A stretch of 33,225 nucleotides of DNA from Flavobacteriales bacterium (GTDB taxonomy: Bacteria > Bacteroidota > Bacteroidia > NORP154): positions 1 to 33,225 of the forward strand of contig DTSC01000164.1 of NCBI GenBank assembly GCA_012965625.1. The letters run 5' to 3'. Each line of letters begins with the position of its first letter. Positions within the stretch are counted from its first letter, which is position 1. The notes beneath the pieces were generated by a model. The model saw only the letters and a list, made by a program, of their open reading frames with translations, was not told the DNA's origin and did no database searches. Position numbers and translations under genes: made by a program. Positions 7,036 through 13,585 of the stretch are shown here, piece by piece.

Positions 7036-7824
7036 ATGGAAAATCAAGTAGTCATAATCACTGGAGCATCATCGGGTATTGGTGAAGCATGTGCAATTGA
7101 ATATGCTAAAAAAGGTGCTAACCTCGTAATTGCTGGGAGGAACCAGGAGAAACTTGAACAGGTTTCTGATATTATAAAACAAAATAAGGCACTAGCATTG
7201 CCTATTGTGTGTGATATTGCAAACCCGGATGACTGCAAGAATCTTGTAGTCCAAACAATTAACAAATTTGGGAAGATTGATATCTTGGTAAATAATGCTG
7301 GCATAAGCCAACGTTCACTATCTTATGAGACCATAAATGAGGTAGAAAGAAAGATTATGGAAATCAACTTTTTTGGAACCGTATATCTGACTAAGCTAGT
7401 ATTGTCCCATATGATATCACAGAGATCAGGAAAAATTGCAGTTATTAGCAGCATCGTAGGTAAGTTTGGTTTTCCGTTAAGATCCTCTTATGCAGCCTCA
7501 AAACATGCTTTACATGGATATTTTGAATCATTAAGAGCAGAAGTACACCAATACAATATAAAAGTAATTATTATCTGTCCAGGAAGAATTAAAACAAACA
7601 TATCAGTCAATGCATTAACTAAAGATGGATCAGAATATAGCCAGATGGATGAAGGCCAAGCAAGTGGAGTGTCTGCTGACAAATGTGCTAGAAGAATAAT
7701 TAGAGCAATCTCTAAAGGGAAGAAGGAGGCGATTATTGGTGGAAAAGAAGTTTTATTAGTATATATCAGGCGTTTTCTTCCTTCACTGTTCTACAGAATA
7801 GTATTAAAGACTAAACCAACTTAA
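7036..7824 (+). CDS. SDR-family NAD(P)-dependent oxidoreductase
   Basis: A 262-residue classical short-chain dehydrogenase/reductase. The Rossmann cofactor motif TGASSGIG is at 9-16, and IAGRNQEKL at 32-40, with Arg after strand 2, hints at NADPH preference. NNAG is at 86-89, the catalytic Ser is in VISSIVG (138/139), and YAASK gives Tyr152 and Lys156. The C-terminal segment with YIRRFLPSLFYRIVLK is basic and amphipathic, as in DHRS7-like SDRs that associate with membranes. The substrate cannot be read from sequence. Only 7 bases separate it from the downstream VOC gene, so the two are almost surely co-transcribed and may act on the same compound. Confidence 0.93.
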   Translation: MENQVVIITGASSGIGEACAIEYAKKGANLVIAGRNQEKLEQVSDIIKQNKALALPIVCDIANPDDCKNLVVQTINKFGKIDILVNNAGISQRSLSYETINEVERKIMEINFFGTVYLTKLVLSHMISQRSGKIAVISSIVGKFGFPLRSSYAASKHALHGYFESLRAEVHQYNIKVIIICPGRIKTNISVNALTKDGSEYSQMDEGQASGVSADKCARRIIRAISKGKKEAIIGGKEVLLVYIRRFLPSLFYRIVLKTKPT

Positions 7825-7831
7825 TTTAGAA

Positions 7832-8890
7832 ATGACCAAGATAATAAGTGGGATACAGCAATTAGGGATTGGAGTACCAGATATGCACAAGGCTTGGAAA
7901 TGGTATCGCCAAGCTTTTGGAATGGATATCAAAATGTTTGAGGAGAGTGCTGATGCACCTTTAATGATCAAGTATACAGGAAATAAGGTTCACTCAAGAA
8001 CTGCAGCATTAGCTCTCAACATGAAAGGTGGGGGTGGGTTTGAGATATGGCAATATACTAGCAGGGTGCCGCAGCCACCAGATTTTGAAGTGCAAGTAGG
8101 AGACCTGGGTATAATGATTGGTAAAATTAAAGTGCCTGATATTGAGGCTTCTTTTTCTTACCATAATGAAATAGGCCTGAACATAGTAGGAGAATTAAAT
8201 ATAGGGCCAGATGGAAACAAGCATTATTTTATAAAGGATGATTACCTTAATATTTTTCAGATTACTAAAGGAGATGATTGGTTTTCATCTAATAGCGCTA
8301 TAACCGGAGGAACAGAAGGTGCTATAATTGGAGTTTCTGATATAGAAAAAGCTAAGAGGCTATATAGTAAAATCCTTGGCTATGATCGAGTAGTATATGA
8401 CCAAGAGAGTGTATTTAACGATCTATCAGCCTTACCTGGTGGGGATTCGAATCTTAGAAGAATCTTGCTTAAGCGAACCCATGCAACTAAAGGAAGTTTT
8501 AGTAAATTCCTGGGCTCTGGATCTTTGGAGTTAGTGCAAGTAAAAGACAGAGAACCGAAAAAGATATTCAAAGACCGATATTGGGGAGACAGGGGGTTTA
8601 TTCATTTATGTTTTGATATAAAAAACATGAAAGCACTGAAAAAAGAATGTAAAGAAAATGGTTTTCCTTTTACTGTTGACAGTAGCAATGTATTTGATAT
8701 GGGTGAAGCCAGTGGCCACTTCAGTTATATTGAAGACCCTGATGGCACACTAATAGAATTTGTTGAAACGCATAAGATTCCAGTGATTAAAAAATTAGGC
8801 TGGTACCTATCCTTAGAAAAAAGGGACCCAAATAAAACTCTTCCCACCTGGCTGCTTAAAATGTTAGCTTTTAATCGGGTAAAAGACTAA
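7832..8890 (+). CDS. Tandem VOC (glyoxalase/dioxygenase-fold) protein
   Basis: A 352-residue protein with two vicinal-oxygen-chelate modules. The first is at about 6-150 (QQLGIGVPDMHKAWKWYRQA opens it) and the second at about 158-315 (GVSDIEKAKRLYSKILGYD opens it, and FSYIEDPDGTLIEFVE closes it). Candidate metal ligands are His in the GFIHLCFDIKN strand and Glu in the final LIEFVE strand. A tail of about 35 residues, WYLSLEKRDPNKTLPTWLLK, is outside the fold. Tandem VOC proteins include extradiol dioxygenases, HPPD-like enzymes and lyases; no family-specific signature lets me choose. Pairing with the SDR suggests oxidation or reduction of a small carbonyl or aromatic metabolite (inference). 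Confidence 0.82.
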   Translation: MTKIISGIQQLGIGVPDMHKAWKWYRQAFGMDIKMFEESADAPLMIKYTGNKVHSRTAALALNMKGGGGFEIWQYTSRVPQPPDFEVQVGDLGIMIGKIKVPDIEASFSYHNEIGLNIVGELNIGPDGNKHYFIKDDYLNIFQITKGDDWFSSNSAITGGTEGAIIGVSDIEKAKRLYSKILGYDRVVYDQESVFNDLSALPGGDSNLRRILLKRTHATKGSFSKFLGSGSLELVQVKDREPKKIFKDRYWGDRGFIHLCFDIKNMKALKKECKENGFPFTVDSSNVFDMGEASGHFSYIEDPDGTLIEFVETHKIPVIKKLGWYLSLEKRDPNKTLPTWLLKMLAFNRVKD

Positions 8891-8921
8891 AGCCATTATA
8901 AATAAAATAAAAAGCCTTTTA

Positions 8922-10289
8922 CTATATATTCTTGGTTATATTTTTTTGATGCCTTAGCCTATAAACTTGTTTTAAATTATTCAACATTTCAACAAGCGAA
9001 CTCCGTTCATGAATTAATTCTTTTAATTCCACATGTTCTCCTTTATCAAATTTCCAATAACGAAGCATTGACTTAAAAGCCTTTAATTTAGAAAGGTAAG
9101 CAGTAGAAAAATTACCAGATAATATCAATGTAGCACCATATATTAAGGAAACGGCTAAGGACTCTGAGAAAAATACTACAATAGAAAAATTCAAAAGATA
9201 AAAAACCATAAAGGAACAAATACCGGCAAGCATTGTAACCGAGCTATAAAAATCTGTCTTCTTAACAACCTTATCAGCAATAGTTTTTGAGATTTTAGCA
9301 GGAATGTAATTATTGACTAAGCCGTATATATGCAAGGGAAATCCTAATGAAAGGAAAAGAAATTTCCCCAGCAAATATGAAATATTTGGCCTTTTAAAAA
9401 TATATGTGTCCTCAATTTTATTTACATTTAATTTATCAAAATAGGCAATACATTTATTTCTCAATTCAAGTAATTGCTCCGGCCTTTCCATCCTTAAATA
9501 ATTAATCCCATTAGCAATTTCCCTTGAGAGCAGGAAGTTGTGAGATGCATTCTCACTTTTCAATCTGTAGTCTTTAAACAGCTGTGGTTTATATATCTGC
9601 TCAACTTGCCCAACAATGTCATCATCTTCTTTATCATCGATGTGTATTACATGTGGCCTGATCTTAATATCAATAAATTTTGTCAGTGCATTTAATCCTG
9701 ACACCTTATTTTCTTGATGGAGTTTGCAAAAACTGGATATATCATAGGGCCTTGAATAGTTTAGGAATAATTTGCTTTTAAAACTCCAGGCCTTTTCATA
9801 ATTCATACCAACAAATAAAACTTGAGTATTTAGAGCATATTCATGAGCTTCCTCAGCGCCCAGTGCAATGCGTGCAGTCCCCTTTTTTGCTGATTTCATC
9901 CTCCTCTCAGGAATGCAAATTGCCTCTGGAAAGACCTGGACACATCCTTTTTTTTTCAATACTTGAAAACAGTTTTGGAAGGTCTCTTCATTTCGATGCA
10001 AATGCTCATTTCCTTCTATTGCACGAAAAATTGGGATCATACCAATCTGACTAAAAAACCAAATTTTAATTTTTGATGCACCGAGAAATACTATTCCCTT
10101 AGGTAAACTCTTCATCTTTCTAGCCATAAATACAGCTAAGACCAAGGAATCCATAAAGGCATTCGTATGATTTGCAAGCAATAGTAATGGAACATCTTTT
10201 GGAATCTTCTTCCGGTTTCTGAAAGAAATCTTTCCATAAAATGTCTTAATAGCAAGTTTGCAAATATGTTTTACTATAAAGTAGACCAT
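8922..10289 (-). CDS. PlsC-like lysophospholipid acyltransferase (membrane)
   Basis: A 455-residue protein with an N-terminal acyltransferase domain and C-terminal membrane segments. Motif I reads NHTNAFMD (His41, Asp47). The usual HX4D is therefore HX5D, the variant common in Bacteroidota homologues (NHPNSFLD type). Motif II lies around IGMIPIFRAIEG and motif III is FPEAICIPE in place of FPEG. Two hydrophobic hairpins follow at about 300-400 (FLFLSLGFPLHIYG, MLAGICSFMVFYLL, SLIYGATLILSG). It probably acylates glycerophospholipid or aminolipid intermediates at the inner membrane. Exact acceptor unknown. It is convergent with the VOC gene and divergent from shikimate kinase. About 1.8 times the length of typical PlsC, because of the C-terminal extension. 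Confidence 0.85.
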   Translation of the reverse strand: MVYFIVKHICKLAIKTFYGKISFRNRKKIPKDVPLLLLANHTNAFMDSLVLAVFMARKMKSLPKGIVFLGASKIKIWFFSQIGMIPIFRAIEGNEHLHRNEETFQNCFQVLKKKGCVQVFPEAICIPERRMKSAKKGTARIALGAEEAHEYALNTQVLFVGMNYEKAWSFKSKLFLNYSRPYDISSFCKLHQENKVSGLNALTKFIDIKIRPHVIHIDDKEDDDIVGQVEQIYKPQLFKDYRLKSENASHNFLLSREIANGINYLRMERPEQLLELRNKCIAYFDKLNVNKIEDTYIFKRPNISYLLGKFLFLSLGFPLHIYGLVNNYIPAKISKTIADKVVKKTDFYSSVTMLAGICSFMVFYLLNFSIVVFFSESLAVSLIYGATLILSGNFSTAYLSKLKAFKSMLRYWKFDKGEHVELKELIHERSSLVEMLNNLKQVYRLRHQKNITKNI

Positions 10290-10335
10290 GTTATTTCTGA
10301 TGGTATTGCGAAATTATGTTTTTATATCTTAAGTA

Positions 10336-10365
10336 ATTGCCCTTAATTCTATTTATCTATTTTTG
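10336..10365 (+). promoter_or_regulatory. Putative promoter of shikimate kinase
   Basis: ATTG (10336-10339), an 18-base spacer and TATTTTTG (10358-10365) closely fit the Bacteroidota promoter consensus. Transcription would begin just before the ATG at 10387. This argues against the TTG at 10363, which lies inside the -7 box. Confidence 0.45.
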
Positions 10366-10386
10366 ATACTGCAATTAATATATAAC

Positions 10387-10899
10387 ATGAGGATTTATCT
10401 TATTGGATATATGGGAAGTGGAAAAACTTCTATCGGAAAGAAGCTATCAAAAGCATTTAAGATGAATTTCATTGATCTGGATACATATATTGAGGAAATC
10501 ACAGGAAAGAAAATCTCTATGATCTTTGAATTGGAGGGGGAACAGTACTTCAGGAAAATAGAACAGCAGCAGCTACAAATTGTTTCACAAAAAGAAGATG
10601 CGATTATTGCTACTGGGGGTGGTACCGCCTGCGAAAGAATTAATATGGATTTAATGAACACAAGAGGCTTAACGATCTACCTGGAGATGGAAGCAAAAGA
10701 ATTGTATGAAAGGTTAGTATTACAAAAGAAGAATAGGCCATTAATCGCACGACTATCTGATAAGGACCTTATGGCATTTATAGAAATGAGTCTGGAAATG
10801 AGACGCAAATATTACACAAGGGCAAAATATACCATTAGATCAAATAATATCACAAAGGCTGTAGAAAAATGTTCAGAATTTATTGAAAATACGAGCTGA
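10387..10899 (+). CDS. aroK: Shikimate kinase
   Basis: A 170-residue cytoplasmic enzyme that phosphorylates the 3-OH of shikimate with ATP in chorismate synthesis. It shows the P-loop GYMGSGKTS (7-15), the shikimate-binding DLDTYIEE, the FRKIE arginine, the ATGGGT glycine motif and a lid segment KKNRPLI with its arginine. Length is normal for the family. Start is taken at 10387 (MRIYLIGYMGSGK), since the enzyme normally begins directly before the P-loop strand and the promoter-like box overlaps the earlier TTG. It converges on the phosphoribosyltransferase gene with 5 bases between stops. Confidence 0.96.
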   Translation: MRIYLIGYMGSGKTSIGKKLSKAFKMNFIDLDTYIEEITGKKISMIFELEGEQYFRKIEQQQLQIVSQKEDAIIATGGGTACERINMDLMNTRGLTIYLEMEAKELYERLVLQKKNRPLIARLSDKDLMAFIEMSLEMRRKYYTRAKYTIRSNNITKAVEKCSEFIENTS

Positions 10900-10904
10900 C
10901 CAGA

Positions 10905-11402
10905 CTATTGTAAGTAAACAGTTGCCTTACCTTTTTTAAGCTCAACAGAAACATGTTCCTGCAAGGTTGTAGATAATGAAATTCCAACAAAATCAGCACG
11001 TACAGGAAAGGTATTATGGCTCCTATCTACCATCACCATTGTACGGAGTTTTTTTACTGGAAAATCTAAAAAATAATTAACTCCATAAATTAGCGTTCTG
11101 CCAGAATTTACAACATCGTCAACGACAATAATAACCTTATTCTTAAAATCCTTTTCTGGAATAGAAAATTGAATAGGTTCAGATAGTGGTTTGTCCTTAT
11201 TAATCGTTACCTCTCCTACTATTACGTTTAATGTTGAAATCTCTCTAAGCATTAGAGTAATCCATCTAGCAAATAAAAACCCCCTACCTTGTATGCCTGC
11301 AATAACAATCTCTTTTTCAGTATGGTTATTCTCATACAGCTGGTAGGCAAGCCTTGTAACTTTTTGTTTAATTTGATCTGGGGATAATACAATCGTTTTC
11401 AT
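10905..11402 (-). CDS. PyrR/HPRT-like type I phosphoribosyltransferase
   Basis: A 165-residue type I PRTase. The PRPP loop VVDDVVNSGRT (93-103), preceded by the beta strand KVIIV, is diagnostic. The N-terminal DQIKQKVTRLAYQLYENN helix and IAGIQGRGFLFA resemble PyrR (uracil PRTase/attenuator) and HPRT-like proteins. No pyr genes are adjacent, so a PyrR regulatory role is not supported by context; base salvage is the plain alternative. Start at Met 11402-11400 is preferred over the frame-extending Met at 11441, because a TAAATTTG box (11437-11430) lies between them. Convergent with aroK. Confidence 0.87.
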   Translation of the reverse strand: MKTIVLSPDQIKQKVTRLAYQLYENNHTEKEIVIAGIQGRGFLFARWITLMLREISTLNVIVGEVTINKDKPLSEPIQFSIPEKDFKNKVIIVVDDVVNSGRTLIYGVNYFLDFPVKKLRTMVMVDRSHNTFPVRADFVGISLSTTLQEHVSVELKKGKATVYLQ

Positions 11403-11429
11403 AAATTCTAATATATATTCAATAGACAA

Positions 11430-11437
11430 CAAATTTA
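11430..11437 (-). promoter_or_regulatory. Possible -7 box of the phosphoribosyltransferase gene
   Basis: The minus strand reads TAAATTTG, matching TAnnTTTG, 28 bases before the chosen start. No clear -33 partner. It supports the start at 11402 over 11441. Confidence 0.35.
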
Positions 11438-11469
11438 TCATAAAATCTACAAGGACATAAATTTATAAG

Positions 11470-11477
11470 TAATTTTG
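11470..11477 (+). promoter_or_regulatory. Possible -7 box of the YggS-FtsE pair
   Basis: TAATTTTG matches TAnnTTTG, 35 bases before the YggS-like start. The -33 element is not evident. With 11430-11437 it makes this 109-base gap a divergent promoter region. Confidence 0.33.
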
Positions 11478-11511
11478 ATCTTTCTGTTGAAGTTTAGATT
11501 TATTCCAAATA

Positions 11512-12174
11512 ATGTCAATAACTGAGAATTTTGCGAGAGTCACTTCTGAAATAGATGATGATATTATCATTGTTGCTGTTTCTAAAACAAAGCCCATCGA
11601 GGTGATTCAGGAAGCCTACAATTTAGGTCAAAGAATATTTGGAGAAAACAGGGTTCAGGAGCTCGCCCAAAAAAACGAGACACTTCCCAAGGATATTCAA
11701 TGGCACGCTATCGGCCATCTGCAACGAAATAAGATTAAGTATATAGCATCATTTATTTCTTTAATTCATTCTGTTGATACCTTTAAATTGCTGCTGGCAA
11801 TAAATAAGGAAGCAATGAAGCAAAACCGTACCATTGACGTTCTCTTGCAAGTATATATCGCCAATGAAGATACGAAACATGGCTTCCTTCCTTCTGATAT
11901 TGAAATGCTTATGAAGTCAAAAGACTTGAACGATTTAAAGAACATATGTATAAGAGGATTGATGGGAATGGCCACCAACACAAAAGATGAAGAGGTAATC
12001 AGAGGTGAATTTAAGGGTCTAAAGAAACTATATAATGGCATTAAGGATACAAACCTTCCAAATGTAGATATGAAATTCCTTTCAATGGGGATGTCTAATG
12101 ATTTCAGGATTGCTATTGAAGAGGGAAGCAATATGATACGGATTGGAAGTTTGATATTCGGCAAAAGAGATTAA
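11512..12174 (+). CDS. YggS/PROSC-type PLP homeostasis protein
   Basis: A 220-residue cytoplasmic TIM-barrel pyridoxal-phosphate carrier. VAVSKTKP gives the Schiff-base Lys25. FGENRVQEL, WHAIGHLQRNK, IHSVDTFKL, a GLMGMATN segment and the late LSMGMSNDFRIAIEEGSNMIRIGS phosphate-binding loop all match the family. Length is slightly below the usual ~230 because the N-terminal helix is short. Such proteins buffer PLP and affect amino-acid pools and have no known catalytic reaction. The gene is 10 bases upstream of the FtsE-like ATPase, so they share a transcript, although no functional link between them is known. Confidence 0.95.
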   Translation: MSITENFARVTSEIDDDIIIVAVSKTKPIEVIQEAYNLGQRIFGENRVQELAQKNETLPKDIQWHAIGHLQRNKIKYIASFISLIHSVDTFKLLLAINKEAMKQNRTIDVLLQVYIANEDTKHGFLPSDIEMLMKSKDLNDLKNICIRGLMGMATNTKDEEVIRGEFKGLKKLYNGIKDTNLPNVDMKFLSMGMSNDFRIAIEEGSNMIRIGSLIFGKRD

Positions 12175-12184
12175 TTTTGAAACC

Positions 12185-12871
12185 ATGAATCCTATCATAT
12201 CTCTTAGCAATGCTTCTATATTCCAAACTGACCATCTGGTTTTATCAGATGTTTCATTATCAATTAATAATGGAGAATTTGTTTACCTAATAGGAAAGAC
12301 TGGAACCGGAAAATCTAGTCTGCTTAAAACACTATATAGTGATCTACCGCTAAAAGAAGGGGAAGGCTCTATTGTTGATTTCAATCTTAAACAGATAAAA
12401 ACCAGACAGATTCCTTTGTTAAGAAGAAAGCTGGGAATTGTATTTCAGGATTTCCAGTTGCTTACTGACAGAAATGTTGAAGAGAACTTAATGTTTGTGA
12501 TGAGAGCAACAGGCTGGAAGGACAAAACGAAAATGAAAGAGAAAATCCAAATAGTCTTAGACAAGGTTGCCCTAAGTACAAAAGGATTTAAAATGCCTTA
12601 TGAATTATCTGGAGGAGAGCAGCAACGGGTTGTAATCGCAAGGGCCCTTATCAATGATCCGGATGTTATATTGGCAGATGAACCAACCGGCAACCTTGAC
12701 CCTGAAATCTCTGAAGAGATAATCAAATTGCTAATCGAGATAAGCAAGACTGGCAAGGCTGTACTGGTTGCAACCCACGACTACAACATCCTAAATAAGT
12801 TTCCATCTAGAACTATTAGATTTGGATTGGGGAAGGTCGTTGATGAAACACCTGCAGGAAGTCTCTCTTAA
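12185..12871 (+). CDS. ftsE: FtsE-like ABC transporter ATPase
   Basis: A 228-residue ABC ATPase. Walker A GKTGTGKS is at 37-44, the Q-loop Gln at 88, signature LSGGEQQR at 141-148, Walker B VILADEPTGNLD at 161-172 and the switch His at 198. The short length and the DEPTGNLDP sequence are those of the FtsE/LolD/MacB group. The FVYLIGKTGTGKS and QRKLGI-type features best fit FtsE, which with FtsX activates septal peptidoglycan hydrolases. FtsX is not adjacent, so the partner must be elsewhere; LolD is the chief alternative. LolA is the next gene, convergent with 9 bases between stops. Confidence 0.85.
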   Translation: MNPIISLSNASIFQTDHLVLSDVSLSINNGEFVYLIGKTGTGKSSLLKTLYSDLPLKEGEGSIVDFNLKQIKTRQIPLLRRKLGIVFQDFQLLTDRNVEENLMFVMRATGWKDKTKMKEKIQIVLDKVALSTKGFKMPYELSGGEQQRVVIARALINDPDVILADEPTGNLDPEISEEIIKLLIEISKTGKAVLVATHDYNILNKFPSRTIRFGLGKVVDETPAGSLS

Positions 12872-12880
12872 TTTCAGCAG

Positions 12881-13540
12881 CTATCTAAGATCGACCAGTT
12901 CAACCCCTGGATGATCTACAATATTAAATTTAAAATCGGACTCTTTCGTTGCAGGATTTGATGTAAATTTAATAATGTCGTAAATATAATTGTCCCCTTC
13001 TTTACCAACAACGGTAATCATTTGGATCTGTTTTTTTGCCTTATCAACAGAGAGCTTTATCGTATGGTATGGTTTTTCATTTGCCTTGATCGGATACAGA
13101 TTTATGATTTGCATGGTTCTGCCATTCTTCTGTACTTCCTTAATGTACTTATATTTAAAACCATGCTCATAGATGGTAAAGATATTATTAGGGCTTATGG
13201 CCCCTTCCTCATATTCGGGTTCGCTTATCTGTACTTCTTCTGCATCCTGGATATAAGTCCAAAGGGTGGAACCATCACATATTATCTCTTGTCCGGCTAG
13301 TTTTAAATTGTATCGATCCCCATATAATAGCAGAGAACCCTCCATGGTTTCATAAATATCATCTTTGATGTTTTCCATAGAATATGTAAAACTTACACTA
13401 ACGGCCTTATGTGTCTTGGTCTTTGCACTTACTCCATCCAAAATGGCTTTTGCCTTAGGATCGTGATTTACTTCTCCCTGGGCCATAGCCAAAACAACAA
13501 TTATCAGGAATGTGCATATATTAAATACTCTTTTCTTCAT
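12881..13540 (-). CDS. lolA: LolA-type outer-membrane lipoprotein carrier
   Basis: A 219-residue periplasmic protein with a signal peptide (about 1-20, ending AMAQ). Features fit LolA: the VSVSFTYSMEN strand, EGSLLLYGDRYNLKLAGQEIICDG, the SLWTYI segment (usual DGxxLWxY), YEHGFKYKYI, and the late FTSNPATKESDFKFNIVDHPGVELVDLR. LolA shuttles lipoproteins from the inner to the outer membrane. It follows ftsK by 45 bases on the same strand. LolA next to FtsK is a frequent arrangement in Bacteroidota and other bacteria. Confidence 0.92.
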   Translation of the reverse strand: MKKRVFNICTFLIIVVLAMAQGEVNHDPKAKAILDGVSAKTKTHKAVSVSFTYSMENIKDDIYETMEGSLLLYGDRYNLKLAGQEIICDGSTLWTYIQDAEEVQISEPEYEEGAISPNNIFTIYEHGFKYKYIKEVQKNGRTMQIINLYPIKANEKPYHTIKLSVDKAKKQIQMITVVGKEGDNYIYDIIKFTSNPATKESDFKFNIVDHPGVELVDLR

Positions 13541-13585
13541 ATTATTAATTTTTATTAAAAATCTGGGAAGCCCCTCAAGCTAATA

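Noticed and set aside
8879..8921. GTAAAAG/CTTTTAC inverted repeat at the VOC/acyltransferase junction
   Set aside because: Loop of about 29 bases and A/T stem make a stable terminator unlikely.
10363..10386. Upstream TTG start for shikimate kinase
   Set aside because: It falls inside the TATTTTTG promoter-like box and adds residues not seen before the P-loop in the family.
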